A stretch of 64,000 nt of DNA. Source: Comamonas endophytica. GTDB lineage: Bacteria; Pseudomonadota; Gammaproteobacteria; Burkholderiales; Burkholderiaceae_C. Each line of letters begins with the position of its first letter. Position 1 is the first letter of the stretch. A model generated the notes under the pieces. It searched no databases, was not told where the DNA came from, and saw only the letters and a program-made list of their open reading frames with translations. Shown one piece after another: positions 1-8,969 of the stretch. The stretch spans positions 3,253,501-3,317,500 of the forward strand of contig NZ_CP106881.1 of NCBI RefSeq assembly GCF_023634805.2. Direction: 5' to 3'. Both the position numbers and the translations under genes were made by a program.

Positions 1-1
1 C

Positions 2-28
2 GCCATTGCCCTCAAGTCCTGCTGCTAA
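2..28 (+). CDS. arsR: C-terminal end of an ArsR-type repressor (partial)
   Basis: Only the last eight codons and the TAA stop lie in the window, reading AIALKSCC. The stop is 5 nt before the arsC start. A vicinal Cys pair at the C-terminus directly upstream of an arsC-arsB-arsH run is what one expects of an ArsR repressor that binds As(III), so the gene is inferred to be the first of the operon. The identity rests on position and the terminal CC only. Confidence 0.55.
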   Translation, partial: AIALKSCC

Positions 29-33
29 AACTC

Positions 34-540
34 ATGACCGAAACCACTGCCCCCTTGAATGTCCTGTTCCTGTGCACCCACAACTCGGCGCGCAGCATCC
101 TGGCCGAAGCCCTGCTCAACGACATGGGCCGGGGCCGCTTAAAGGCTTATTCGGCCGGCAGCAGCCCACGTTCCAACCAACAGCCCAACCCGCTGGGCCT
201 GCAGGTGCTGCAGCGCGCCGGCGTGTCGGTAGAAGGCCTGCGCAGCAAGACCTGGGACGAGTTCGCCGCGCCCGAAGCACCCCACATGGATCTGATCATC
301 ACCGTCTGCGACAAAGCTGCGGGCGAGGTCTGCCCGATCTGGCCCGGGCACCCGGCCACGGCGCACTGGGGCTACCCGGACCCTTCCGCAGGCGATGCGC
401 CTGAAGACACCAAGCTGGAAGCCTTCCGCCAGACCATGCACCTGATGCGTCGCCGCCTGGAACTGCTGGTCAATCTGCCTGCCGACAAGCTGGACAAGAC
501 ACGCTTGCAAAGCACGGCGCGCGAAATGTCCGCCTCCTGA
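34..540 (+). CDS. arsC: Arsenate reductase, low-molecular-weight phosphatase type
   Basis: A 168-aa cytoplasmic protein expected to reduce As(V) to As(III) for export. The P-loop CTHNSARS near residue 14 fits the C-x5-R-S signature of low-molecular-weight tyrosine phosphatases and thioredoxin-coupled ArsC. The downstream ITVCDKA segment fits the second redox Cys region and YPDPS the general-acid Asp loop. It is tightly spaced after arsR and 55 nt before arsB, consistent with one As(III)-induced operon. A second, unrelated arsC lies two genes on. Length is slightly above the usual 130-145 aa because of a C-terminal helical tail. Confidence 0.92.
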   Translation: MTETTAPLNVLFLCTHNSARSILAEALLNDMGRGRLKAYSAGSSPRSNQQPNPLGLQVLQRAGVSVEGLRSKTWDEFAAPEAPHMDLIITVCDKAAGEVCPIWPGHPATAHWGYPDPSAGDAPEDTKLEAFRQTMHLMRRRLELLVNLPADKLDKTRLQSTAREMSAS

Positions 541-595
541 CTTCCTGCGCCTTCGTCCACGAACGCATGCCTCTCACCCATTGCACTCTCGCACC

Positions 596-1885
596 ATGCT
601 CACGGCTGCCCTGATCTTTGTTTTCACCCTGGTTCTGGTCATCTGGCAACCACGTAACCTGGGCATCGGCTGGAGCGCTTCGCTGGGCGCGGCCATTGCG
701 CTGCTGCTGGGGGTCGTGCATCTGACGGACATTCCGGTGGTCTGGAACATCGTGTGGAACGCCACCGCCACCTTTGTCGCCGTGATCATCATCAGCTTGC
801 TGCTCGATGAGGCGGGGTTCTTTGAATGGGCCGCGCTGCACTTTGCGCGCTGGGGCGGCGGCCGCGGCACCAAGCTCTTTGCCCTCATCGTGCTGCTGGG
901 CGCGGCCGTGTCTGCGTTGTTCGCCAACGATGGGGCCGCCCTGATCCTCACGCCCATCGTGATGGCGATGCTGGTGGCCTTGGGCTTCTCGCCAGCAACC
1001 ACCCTGGCCTTTGTCATGGCGGCAGGGTTCATCGCCGACACGGCCAGCCTGCCGCTGATCGTGTCCAACCTGGTCAATATCGTTTCGGCCGATTTCTTCG
1101 ATATCGGCTTCAACGAGTACGCCTCGGTCATGGTGCCGGTCAACATCGCCTCGGTGCTGGCCAGCCTGGCCATGCTGCTGCTGTTCTTCCGCCGTGACAT
1201 TCCCGCGGCCTACGACCTTGGCAAGCTCAAACGCCCGGCCGATGCCATCAAGGACCCTGCCACCTTCCGTGCGGGCTGGGTGGTATTGGCCCTGCTGCTG
1301 ATCGGCTTCTTTGGCCTGGAGCCCCTGGGCGTGCCGGTCAGCGCCGTCGCGGCAGTGGGCGCAGCCATCTTGCTGGCCGTGGCGAGCCGCGGGCCGGTCA
1401 TCAGCACAAGGAAGGTGCTGCACGGCGCTCCCTGGCAGATCGTGATTTTCTCGCTGGGCATGTACCTGGTGGTCTATGGTCTGCGCAATGCAGGCCTGAC
1501 AGACTACCTGGCCGCGATGCTGGACCGCTTTGCGCAGGGCGGCATCTGGGGTGCTGCCATGGGCACCGGCCTGCTGTCTGCCCTGCTGTCGTCCGTGATG
1601 AACAACATGCCGACCGTACTGGTGGGCGCTTTGTCCATCGACGCCTCCAATGCCAGTGGCATCGTCAAGGAAGCCATGGTCTATGCCAATGTGATCGGCT
1701 GCGACCTGGGTCCCAAGATCACCCCGATCGGCAGCCTGGCTACGCTGCTGTGGCTGCATGTGCTGGCCAGGAAGGGCATGACGATTGGCTGGGGCTACTA
1801 TTTCAAGGTCGGTACGGTGCTGACCGTGCCGGTCCTGCTGGCCACCCTTGCGGCCTTGGCACTGCGCCTGAGCCTTTTCGCTTGA
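596..1885 (+). CDS. arsB: Arsenite efflux pump ArsB
   Basis: An inner-membrane protein of about 429 aa with a dozen hydrophobic segments, expected to expel As(III)/Sb(III). Segments [23 protein letters not shown] and [11 protein letters not shown] are typical of the ArsB branch of the ion-transporter superfamily rather than ACR3. The ATG at 596 is chosen; an in-frame TTG at 581 would add five residues with no membrane role, and neither has a clear Shine-Dalgarno, suggesting translational coupling to arsC. No arsA ATPase is present, so it would work as a proton-driven carrier. Confidence 0.9.
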   Translation: MLTAALIFVFTLVLVIWQPRNLGIGWSASLGAAIALLLGVVHLTDIPVVWNIVWNATATFVAVIIISLLLDEAGFFEWAALHFARWGGGRGTKLFALIVLLGAAVSALFANDGAALILTPIVMAMLVALGFSPATTLAFVMAAGFIADTASLPLIVSNLVNIVSADFFDIGFNEYASVMVPVNIASVLASLAMLLLFFRRDIPAAYDLGKLKRPADAIKDPATFRAGWVVLALLLIGFFGLEPLGVPVSAVAAVGAAILLAVASRGPVISTRKVLHGAPWQIVIFSLGMYLVVYGLRNAGLTDYLAAMLDRFAQGGIWGAAMGTGLLSALLSSVMNNMPTVLVGALSIDASNASGIVKEAMVYANVIGCDLGPKITPIGSLATLLWLHVLARKGMTIGWGYYFKVGTVLTVPVLLATLAALALRLSLFA

Positions 1886-1910
1886 AGCCACCCTCTGTTC
1901 TGGACCTGGC

Positions 1911-2342
1911 ATGAACACCATCACCATTTACCACAACCCCGCCTGCGGCACGTCCCGCAACGTGCTGGCCTTGATCCGCAACAGCGGCGAGGAACCTTGC
2001 GTCATCGAGTATCTCAAGACGCCACCCGACCGGGCTACGCTCGAGCGCTTGCTGGCCGAGATGGCCATTCCCGTGCGCGAGCTCCTACGGCAAAAGGGCA
2101 CGCCTTTTGAGGAACTGGGCTTGGCCGACCCGAAATGGACCGACCAGCAGCTGATCGACTTCATGCTCGAGCATCCGATCCTGATCAACCGTCCCATCGT
2201 GGTGACACCGCTTGGCACCCGTCTGTGCCGCCCTTCCGAGGCCGTGCTGGACATATTGCCTGGGCCCCAACAGGGTGCACTCTCCAAGGAAGATGGCGAA
2301 GCTGTCATCGACGCGAAAGGACAACGTGTTGCAAAGCACTGA
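1911..2342 (+). CDS. arsC: Arsenate reductase, glutaredoxin type
   Basis: A 143-aa protein of the thioredoxin-fold ArsC family that uses glutathione and glutaredoxin. The N-terminal [11 protein letters not shown] carries the single catalytic Cys, and [15 protein letters not shown] has the Arg residues that bind arsenate in this family. It lies 25 nt after arsB and its last codons overlap the start of arsH. This is the second arsC in the operon and shares no fold with the first, so the operon encodes two mechanistically distinct arsenate reductases. Confidence 0.92.
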   Translation: MNTITIYHNPACGTSRNVLALIRNSGEEPCVIEYLKTPPDRATLERLLAEMAIPVRELLRQKGTPFEELGLADPKWTDQQLIDFMLEHPILINRPIVVTPLGTRLCRPSEAVLDILPGPQQGALSKEDGEAVIDAKGQRVAKH

Positions 2343-3045
2343 TCTGCCCAACCTGGATTTTCAATCGTTCGAAGTGCCCGACCTGGTGCGCCTGCTGCTG
2401 CCGCAGCGGGCTGTACATCTTCCTCGCATCTTGCTGCTCTATGGGTCGGCCCGGGAGCGCTCCTACAGCCGGCTGCTGACCGAGGAGGCGGCCCGGCTGC
2501 TGCGCGCAATGGGGGCCGAGCCGCGGATTTTTGACCCGCGCGGACTGCCATTGCCCGACGATGCGCCGGACGACCACCCCAAGGTGCAGGAACTGCGTGA
2601 ACTGGCGTTATGGGCGGAAGGCATGGTCTGGACCTCGCCGGAGCGCCATGGGGCCATGACCGGCATCCTGAAGGCCCAGATCGACTGGATTCCCCTTGCC
2701 GTGGGCGCCGTGCGGCCGACCCAGGGCAAGACCCTGGCCGTGATGCAGGTCTCTGGGGGTTCGCAGTCCTTCAATGCCGTCAACCAGATGCGCGTGCTGG
2801 GCCGCTGGATGCGCATGCTCACCATCCCCAACCAGTCGTCCGTCGCCAAGGCCTTTATGGAATTCGATGATGCAGGCCGAATGAAGCCGTCTCCGTATTA
2901 CGAACGGGTGGTGGACGTGATGGAGGAGTTGATCAAGTTCACGATCCTGACCCGCGACTGCGCGGACTACCTGGTGGACCGGTACAGCGAACGTCGCGAA
3001 AGCACCGAGGCGCTGTCGCAGCGGGTCCACCAACGCAGCATTTAA
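2329..3045 (+). CDS. arsH: ArsH NADPH-FMN oxidoreductase
   Basis: A flavoprotein of about 238 aa that in characterised cases oxidises trivalent organoarsenicals with FMN. The [16 protein letters not shown] segment matches the ArsH phosphate-binding loop, and [16 protein letters not shown] near the C-terminus is also typical. The reading frame stays open up to 2212, but that stretch overlaps arsC. A GAAAGGA at 2315-2321 sits 7 nt before TTG 2329 (4 nt before GTG 2326), giving an N-terminus like other ArsH proteins (LPNLDF). The start therefore overlaps the end of arsC by 14 nt. Confidence 0.9.
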   Translation: MQSTDLPNLDFQSFEVPDLVRLLLPQRAVHLPRILLLYGSARERSYSRLLTEEAARLLRAMGAEPRIFDPRGLPLPDDAPDDHPKVQELRELALWAEGMVWTSPERHGAMTGILKAQIDWIPLAVGAVRPTQGKTLAVMQVSGGSQSFNAVNQMRVLGRWMRMLTIPNQSSVAKAFMEFDDAGRMKPSPYYERVVDVMEELIKFTILTRDCADYLVDRYSERRESTEALSQRVHQRSI

Positions 3046-3057
3046 GGCGACGTCACG

Positions 3058-4257
3058 ATGCAGCGCCGCACACAGACCACCGTCATGCTGGGTGTGGCTC
3101 AAACGCTGTCTTGGGCCTCTTCGTATTACCTTCCCGCGGTTCTTGCGGAACCGATCGGCCGTGCCGTTGGAATGGCTTACGCCAGTGTGTTTGCTGCCTT
3201 CTCTATGGCACTGCTGGTCGCCGCGGCCACAGGACCGGTGGCCGGCCGGCTCATCGACCGCTTCGGCGGCCGTCCGGTGCTGATCGCCAGCAACCTGGTG
3301 TTTGCCGCAGGGCTGGCCCTCCTGAGCCAGGCCACGCAGGCAAGCCAGGTGTTCCTGGCCTGGGCCATCATGGGCATCGCCATGGGCAGTGGCCTGTACG
3401 AAGCAGCTTTTGCCACCGTTGTGCGCCTGTACGGCCAAGGTGCCCGAAGCGCCATCACGGGGATCACGCTGTTTGCGGGATTCGCCAGCACCATAGGCTG
3501 GCCCCTGTCCAGCTATCTCGCGCATGAATTTGGATGGCGCGAAGCGTGTCTGGCATGGGCGCTGCTTCATCTTCTTCTGGGACTGCCGCTCAATCTGCTG
3601 CTTCCGCGCGCTACGCGAGCAGCTGGGCCAGAGCAAGTTGACGGCCAACCAGCCGACACCCAGGACTCCAGCACGAAAGCGCAACCACGCAGACATACCG
3701 CATACTTCATGGCCTATGTGTTTGCCGTCTCATGGTTTATCAGCACGGCCATGGCCGCGCATCTGCCGCAACTTTTGCAGAGCACGGGGACCGCGGTGGC
3801 GCTGGCCATCGGGGCTGCCGCGCTGGTGGGGCCGGCACAGGTGGCAGGGCGTTTGATCGAATACGGATTACTGAAGAATGCCCATCCATTGCTGTCCGCC
3901 AGGCTGGCGATCCTGGCCCATCCCGTTGCGGCCATATGCCTGGGCCTGATCGGCGCTCCGGCCGCCAGTGCCTTCGCCATCCTGCACGGCCTTGGCAACG
4001 GCATTCTGACCATCGCCGTGGGCACGTTGCCGCTCAAGGTGTTTGGTGCCCAGGGCTATGGCCAGCGGCAGGGCTGGCTGATGGTGCCTGCGCGCATCGT
4101 GCAGGCCGGCTCCCCGCTTCTATTCGGCATGGCTGTCTCCCGATGGGGATTGGGAGCCCTGTGGCTTTCCTCGATGCTCGCCATCACCGCATTTCTGGCC
4201 CTGTGGGCTTTGCGCCGCAACGTTCAATTGGCAGACACCATCCCGACCAGTCAGTGA
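3058..4257 (+). CDS. MFS transporter, last gene of the ars operon
   Basis: A 399-aa inner-membrane protein with about 12 hydrophobic segments in two halves, joined by a hydrophilic loop near residues 185-215. The loop after segment 2 (GRLIDRFGGRP) matches the MFS G-x3-D-R-x-G-R-R motif. It follows arsH by 12 nt and is clearly in the operon, so export of an arsenical, perhaps an organic one alongside ArsH, is inferred. It is not ArsJ by context, because no GAPDH partner is present. The substrate cannot be read from the sequence. Confidence 0.82.
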   Translation: MQRRTQTTVMLGVAQTLSWASSYYLPAVLAEPIGRAVGMAYASVFAAFSMALLVAAATGPVAGRLIDRFGGRPVLIASNLVFAAGLALLSQATQASQVFLAWAIMGIAMGSGLYEAAFATVVRLYGQGARSAITGITLFAGFASTIGWPLSSYLAHEFGWREACLAWALLHLLLGLPLNLLLPRATRAAGPEQVDGQPADTQDSSTKAQPRRHTAYFMAYVFAVSWFISTAMAAHLPQLLQSTGTAVALAIGAAALVGPAQVAGRLIEYGLLKNAHPLLSARLAILAHPVAAICLGLIGAPAASAFAILHGLGNGILTIAVGTLPLKVFGAQGYGQRQGWLMVPARIVQAGSPLLFGMAVSRWGLGALWLSSMLAITAFLALWALRRNVQLADTIPTSQ

Positions 4258-4324
4258 CTAAGCGGACCTGGTTGGCCTTGCTGCCTTAGCCATGTTCGTA
4301 CTTGTGCACCTTTGAGGCGCAAAC

Positions 4325-4358
4325 ATGCTCGATTGCAATTACTCGCGATAACCGTTTG
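4325..4358 (+). repeat. Left copy of imperfect direct repeat bounding the accessory island
   Basis: This 34-bp segment matches 11578-11611 at 28 of 34 positions in the same orientation. The core is TGCAAT(T/A)ACTCG(C/A)GATAACCG followed by (T/C)TTG, with 22 of 25 identical. The segment between the copies is AT-richer than both flanks and holds conflict genes and gene relics, so an attachment-site pair (attL/attR) is inferred. No integrase is in the window. Confidence 0.5.
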
Positions 4359-4445
4359 ACTTATCGTTAGCTAACTCCGCGAGCAGCAGATCCAGACGAT
4401 GAGCAGACACTCGACAAATCGTGATGCATCGCACTCACTCTATTC

Positions 4446-4702
4446 CGCGAGCTCGACCACTTATCTCTTCCAATGTTTAGCGGATCGCGTCGGCTCGCTT
4501 ATCGGTGATCTGACATGCCGCATTGATCTTGTCAAGCACTGCTGCAAAGCTGGGGCCTAATTCGAGCCTCTGAGCAGTCAATTCGACCATGACATTCCGG
4601 TCATCCTGCGTATCACATCTTCTCGTCATAAGTCCGGCCTTCTACATCCGCTTTACCATCGGCGTGATCGTACCTTGTATTCGCACGTAGCCTTGGACTA
4701 CT
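4446..4702 (-). pseudogene. MarR-family regulator remnant
   Basis: Read on the minus strand, this otherwise non-coding stretch gives a continuous MarR-like C-terminal half: QGTITPMVKRM, then an in-frame TAG, then KAGLMTRRCDTQDDRNVMV, then ELTAQRLELGPSFAAVLDK, ending in INAACQITDKRADAIR before a TAA. The wing signature (T-R-R-x-D-x-x-D-x-R) of MarR winged helices is plain. The N-terminal half is missing, and the internal stop makes this a dead gene. It sits just inside the left island repeat and may be a decayed chromosomal gene. Confidence 0.75.
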
Positions 4703-4712
4703 GGCGCCTATT

Positions 4713-4742
4713 TTGGCTTCAATGCTTGCATTATGTTACAAT
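4713..4742 (+). promoter_or_regulatory. Possible sigma70 promoter of the ABC-3C operon
   Basis: TTGGCT at 4713-4718 and TACAAT at 4737-4742 are separated by 18 bp, and the first start codon follows 37 bp later. The -10 is good and the -35 matches four of six bases. Assigned by eye only. Confidence 0.35.
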
Positions 4743-4778
4743 TTTCGACAAGGAATTAATGGAGAGAGGCGCAAAAAA

Positions 4779-5993
4779 GTGACGGAGAACATTAAATCTA
4801 ACGCTGTCCATGAAGCGACAGCCGCTGCCCTCGGGTTTTATTTTCAAAGCCAGTTTGCTTTGTTGAAGCTCATTTCACAGACGAGCAGTGATGCCGCAGC
4901 AGCGGTTGAGCGATTGGATGATGTCGAGTTGAAGGTCGACGGACAGCAACTTTTTTACCAGCTTAAGCATTCTATTAAAGAATTCCCTCCCCCCGTCACG
5001 CTGGCCTCAGTGGCGTTGTGGAAGACTATCAAGGTCTGGATTGACGCTCTCCCTTTTGTTTCCCTTGCAGACACGACATTCCACCTCGTTGCAGTTGGAA
5101 AGGTGCCTACTGATTCACCGTTGATGTCTTTATGCGATTTGGACAGTGATCGCAAGGCGCTACTGCAGGCGATGGAGAAAGAAGCGGATCGTGTATTGAC
5201 TGAAAGATCGGACGCAAAGTCAGCTGGTGCTAAGCCCCCTCATTCTGCTCGAGCACCTGGCTGTCTTGCCTTTCACGCCCTTGCTCCTTCCGCTCGCTTA
5301 AGCCTCCTGCGCAGAGTAATCATTCAGCAGGACACTGCAAGCATTGGAGAAATACCTAATGAGGTAGCCAAGCGACTGCACCTCATTCCTCAAGTACAAC
5401 GATTGGAGGCTGCAAAACGTCTGCTACAATGGTGGGATCAACAAGTCATATTCAGCTTGTGTGAAAAGCGTGAGCGGGTAATCCAACGGAGCGAAATGGA
5501 GTATCAGATATCTTCTATTATCGCGGATCTAGATAATGGAACGTTAGTGGCTGATTTCTCCGAGTTCACACAACCCGAGGATTATGAGCCTGATGGACTA
5601 CTGACTCGTCAAATTGCGCTTGTAGATGGTAGGCCTTCGGATATCGCGAAGGCAATCCGAGCACAATGGCGGGCTAAAGAGCAACGGTCCAAATGGATTA
5701 CAAATAATCCAGAAATGCGCTCGAAAATAGCGGGCTATGATTCAGTACTTACTGAACGCTGGTCAGATCGCCACTCCCAGATGGTAGAGGACTGCGCTGA
5801 ACTCGAGCCATCCCAAGTGGCAAACAAAGGACTAGAACTTCTGCGTTGGACTCATGAGAAAGCTCCGACTCAAGTTGAGCCTATCTCGCGTGGCTGGACC
5901 GCTCATTACTATGTACAGGGCACCTTCCAAGTGCTTGCAATCGACCTTCGCGTAGGTTGGCACGCAAACTACCTGAAGCTTCTCAAGGATTAA
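4779..5993 (+). CDS. ABC-3C system first component (effector-side protein with ABC-3C C-terminal domain)
   Basis: A protein of about 404 aa, first of a three-gene operon. The C-terminal [20 protein letters not shown] resembles the C-terminal domain that marks the effector-associated component of ABC three-component conflict systems. The N-terminal half ([20 protein letters not shown], then [17 protein letters not shown]) resembles the DUF4297/Cap4-like restriction-endonuclease fold that recurs in such proteins, with VELK and QLKHS reading like part of a D-x-n-(E/Q)-x-K core; this is inferred. GTG 4779 is chosen because GGAGAGAGG at 4761-4769 precedes it by 9 nt; the open frame extends to TTG 4713 through the promoter. 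Confidence 0.72.
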   Translation: MTENIKSNAVHEATAAALGFYFQSQFALLKLISQTSSDAAAAVERLDDVELKVDGQQLFYQLKHSIKEFPPPVTLASVALWKTIKVWIDALPFVSLADTTFHLVAVGKVPTDSPLMSLCDLDSDRKALLQAMEKEADRVLTERSDAKSAGAKPPHSARAPGCLAFHALAPSARLSLLRRVIIQQDTASIGEIPNEVAKRLHLIPQVQRLEAAKRLLQWWDQQVIFSLCEKRERVIQRSEMEYQISSIIADLDNGTLVADFSEFTQPEDYEPDGLLTRQIALVDGRPSDIAKAIRAQWRAKEQRSKWITNNPEMRSKIAGYDSVLTERWSDRHSQMVEDCAELEPSQVANKGLELLRWTHEKAPTQVEPISRGWTAHYYVQGTFQVLAIDLRVGWHANYLKLLKD

Positions 5994-5997
5994 GGCC

Positions 5998-6483
5998 ATG
6001 GCGATTGCTCACGACATTTTTGCCGAAACCAATCCGGCTTATTGCGCGTCTCTGTTAGCCACATTCGTCCGATCCTACCGTATCGGAAATAAATCAGAGC
6101 CAGATATCACACTGTGTTACGCTGCTCTGCCATTGGCATTGTCTGGAGATTTGACTCCTACGTTCAACGGTACGAATCGTAGGACGGGATTATTGGAGTG
6201 GCTGCGTCGTAGCCCTGTAATTCAGATCCGTCTTGCTGCTCGAGTAAATGGTTCATTGGATATCGTGACAGAAGCAATCAGGTTTGGATGTTTTAGTAAT
6301 CTATTGGAAATAAAAACTGATGGAAAAGTAGCCCCTGGCATGTCACTTGTGCCTAAGCAGCTCAGAGCAGAGCTAACGCAGGACACTCGGAAGAATTTCG
6401 ACAATATCGACCGAATTGGTCATTGGTTTGCTTCGGCCGGCTCAACAAGGACGGTATTCAACTTGATGGGTCTTGAACTATGA
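5998..6483 (+). CDS. ABC-3C middle component
   Basis: A 161-aa protein starting 4 nt after the previous stop and overlapping the next gene by 4 nt (ATGA). It begins [19 protein letters not shown] and has [12 protein letters not shown] and [17 protein letters not shown] segments. These fit the small alpha-helical middle component that links ABC ATPase and effector in three-component systems. No catalytic residues are evident. The assignment depends on operon position and size as much as on sequence. Confidence 0.68.
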   Translation: MAIAHDIFAETNPAYCASLLATFVRSYRIGNKSEPDITLCYAALPLALSGDLTPTFNGTNRRTGLLEWLRRSPVIQIRLAARVNGSLDIVTEAIRFGCFSNLLEIKTDGKVAPGMSLVPKQLRAELTQDTRKNFDNIDRIGHWFASAGSTRTVFNLMGLEL

Positions 6484-8420
6484 GTCGCTGGAATATTTCG
6501 AGAATTTTCTTTATTGGTGAGGGCGGCCGTGCTCGTTCCTTCGAACTGGAGCTCGGCAAGGTGAATATATTCACCGGAGCGTCGGGAACTGGTAAATCGA
6601 CGCTGATCAAAGCCATCGACTATTGTCTAGGATCCAGTGTGTGTGAGCTTGCAGCCCACGTGAAGCGCCACAGTATCGCTGTCGGCATCAAGTGGGTGTT
6701 AGGTGATGCGGAAATGATCACTGGCAGAGTCATTCCGCCGCTGGGACAAAACACCAGTACCAAAATGTTCGTCAGCAGCGGACGGAACCTTCGAATCCCA
6801 ACGTCGTTAGAGGAGTTTGAAGGAGCTACAAATCTAATAGCAGGGAAGTCCTTTATTGAGCGAGCATTTGGGATCGGAGGAGTAGTCGACGCATCGGATG
6901 AAAGCGCTGTTCGAAAATGGCGACCGACAGTGCGCCACGCGACAGCTTATATGTTTGTTCCCAAAGACGTTATCTATAACGAGACTGCTTTGCTTCATGG
7001 CTTGGACCAAGCCGATGAAGCTCCGGGTATTATTGAAACGATGCCTTACTTTCTCGGTGTCATCACTCAAGACACTGTGATCCAGGAGCGTCAGTTAAAG
7101 GATCTTCGCAAGCGGTTTGATCGGGAGCAGCGTCGGCTTCGAATTCATCAAGCGGAAGGTAGCGAATACAAAAAGCATGCGACGCGTTTACTGATGGATG
7201 CTCATCGCACTGGCCTTTGTGAACTCCTGCCTGACGATGCTTCAGAAACGGTTCTTCAAGAAGCACTATTTAGGCTCAAACGATTGAAGTTCAGCAAAGG
7301 GCAGAACCCGAGCGAAGGGGAGCTTTCTAGCCTCCACACGCAGCGTCGAAGCTTGCTCAGTGAGATCGAAAAGGCAAGGCGTAGCTCGCGAGCTACACAG
7401 GTGGCGCTCCAGGAAATGTCGGGGTTTGAGGGAGCAGTAAAGCGGCAATATGAGAAGTTGAAAATTGCCGAGCATCTTGAGCCGGTGGCCCACTCTTGCC
7501 CCTTGTGTGATGCACCCAGTGAACGCGGGATCGCTGCCGCCCAGGCCATACGCCAATCAATTGACATCGTTCGCTCTGAAGGTGCAGCGGTTGAAAATGT
7601 ACGGCCTCGCTTGGTGGATCATGAGGAAACGCTTCAGTTGGAGCTTACGAGGCTCAATGACAAACTTAAGGGCGTCGACGAGCGTATAAAAACCTGGATT
7701 AGGCAAAGCAGTGAAGCCCAGGAGATGGATAACCTTGCGCAGTATCACGCGCACTTGATGGGAAAGGTTTCGCAGTTCTTAGAGATGAATCCTGCGACGC
7801 CGCTTCCAGGCCCTGACGTCAACGTCCTACGTGAGCAGATTGAGGAGCTAGAGGCGCTCATTGATAACGACGCTAAACAAGTTTTGCTCGCACGTGCTGA
7901 GCGAAAGGTTTCGCAATATCTGTCTGAAGCGTTCGCATTGCTGCCCACTGTCGCACCTTGCGTTGACGCCGAGTTGGAGTTTTCGACCAAGCCACCAGCT
8001 ATCGCGATCATCGAGAATGATTCTGGAGCGGTATTGCGACTACCAGATGCAGGCTCGGATGAGAACTACTTGGCTATCCACATCGCGCTGTCTTTCGCTT
8101 TACAAAAGCACCTCGGAAATACCAACGCCCCTGTACCGGCTTTTCTAGCATTCGATCAGATCAGTCGTCCTTACTACCCTCAAAGCGGAGACGATGAAGC
8201 AAGTCTTGGAGAGAATGAGGAGGTCTTGGCAATGCGTCGTCACCTAGACTTTTTGTTCAACGCTACCACTGAACAGAAAGATTTGCAGGTTCTGCTGATT
8301 GAGCACGCGTATTTCAGCGATGACCCCCGTTACGTAAGTGCTACCCGTAAGAGGTGGAACAAGCTTTCGGGAGATGCCCTAATTCCGCTGGACTGGCCAA
8401 AGAGGCATGACAGCCTGTAA
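6480..8420 (+). CDS. DUF3732-type SMC/Rad50-like ABC ATPase of the ABC-3C system
   Basis: A 646-aa ATPase with Walker [10 protein letters not shown] near residue 38. Central coiled-coil arms (about 200-440) are interrupted by a Rad50-like zinc hook SCPLCDAP near 340. The C-terminal lobe contains the signature [18 protein letters not shown] and a Walker B-like [11 protein letters not shown]. The Asp-Gln in place of Asp-Glu is usual for this family. Such ATPases are proposed to sense nucleic acid and license an effector component; here that is the product of the first gene. It is the last gene of the operon. Confidence 0.85.
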   Translation: MSRWNISRIFFIGEGGRARSFELELGKVNIFTGASGTGKSTLIKAIDYCLGSSVCELAAHVKRHSIAVGIKWVLGDAEMITGRVIPPLGQNTSTKMFVSSGRNLRIPTSLEEFEGATNLIAGKSFIERAFGIGGVVDASDESAVRKWRPTVRHATAYMFVPKDVIYNETALLHGLDQADEAPGIIETMPYFLGVITQDTVIQERQLKDLRKRFDREQRRLRIHQAEGSEYKKHATRLLMDAHRTGLCELLPDDASETVLQEALFRLKRLKFSKGQNPSEGELSSLHTQRRSLLSEIEKARRSSRATQVALQEMSGFEGAVKRQYEKLKIAEHLEPVAHSCPLCDAPSERGIAAAQAIRQSIDIVRSEGAAVENVRPRLVDHEETLQLELTRLNDKLKGVDERIKTWIRQSSEAQEMDNLAQYHAHLMGKVSQFLEMNPATPLPGPDVNVLREQIEELEALIDNDAKQVLLARAERKVSQYLSEAFALLPTVAPCVDAELEFSTKPPAIAIIENDSGAVLRLPDAGSDENYLAIHIALSFALQKHLGNTNAPVPAFLAFDQISRPYYPQSGDDEASLGENEEVLAMRRHLDFLFNATTEQKDLQVLLIEHAYFSDDPRYVSATRKRWNKLSGDALIPLDWPKRHDSL

Positions 8421-8683
8421 GGGACTTGGCATGAAGAGATAACGACCACTTAAGCTCATTCACAATCATGTTACCTTCGGGCCTAAACGCCGATAACCGC
8501 GCTGCCGTCGATAGCATGTTTGAGGCCGTTTCTACTCACGATAGCACGGCGGACATGCCCGCTCACAAGCTATCTGTCCGCTGATCCCATCTTTATGCTG
8601 AACAACTCTTTGAGCAATATCGCTTCCACGAAACAACCGTGCACACGATGCTCAAAGATTCTTAATCCCTTCGCTATTTGGTG

Positions 8684-8872
8684 CCGCGCACGCTCCGCAC
8701 CTGTGCACCACAGTTCAAGGCCGAACTGATCACCGCATGCCTGCAGCCCGGTGCATCGATTGCCGTCGCGGCGCATGAACATGGCCTGAATGCCAATGTG
8801 CTGTATCGCTGGCTCGAGGAGCATTGGCTAAGCCGGCACCAGATCGCCTGCGATATGGCACCCGCGTCTTAG
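8684..8872 (+). mobile_element. IS66-family accessory transposase (TnpA) relic
   Basis: The frame reads FKAELITACLQPGASIAVAA and then HEHGLNANVLYRWLEEHW, the helix-turn-helix of the small IS66 OrfA/TnpA protein. Neither TnpB nor TnpC follows and no terminal inverted repeats were recognised. The preceding stretch (8421-8683) holds no gene I can support. It lies between the ABC-3C operon and the NACHT gene. Confidence 0.65.
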
Positions 8873-8969
8873 CTCAGACTTTTATCCGATAGCGCCAGAC
8901 GCTTCTCAACTAACTAGAGATTTCGATTCGTCTCGGTCTCCAAATGTTAATCCCGGAAATTTCCTTAGA

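Noticed and set aside
470..1927. Minus-strand frame of 485 codons opposite arsB
   Set aside because: Composition (Gln, His, Arg, Gly) is typical of antisense frames in GC-rich membrane-protein genes; no motif.
3058..4257. Assignment of the ars-operon MFS protein as ArsJ
   Set aside because: ArsJ is encoded with a glyceraldehyde-3-phosphate dehydrogenase partner, which is missing here.
8684..8872. Complete IS66 insertion sequence
   Set aside because: Only the small HTH protein region is left; no tnpB, tnpC or terminal inverted repeats were seen.
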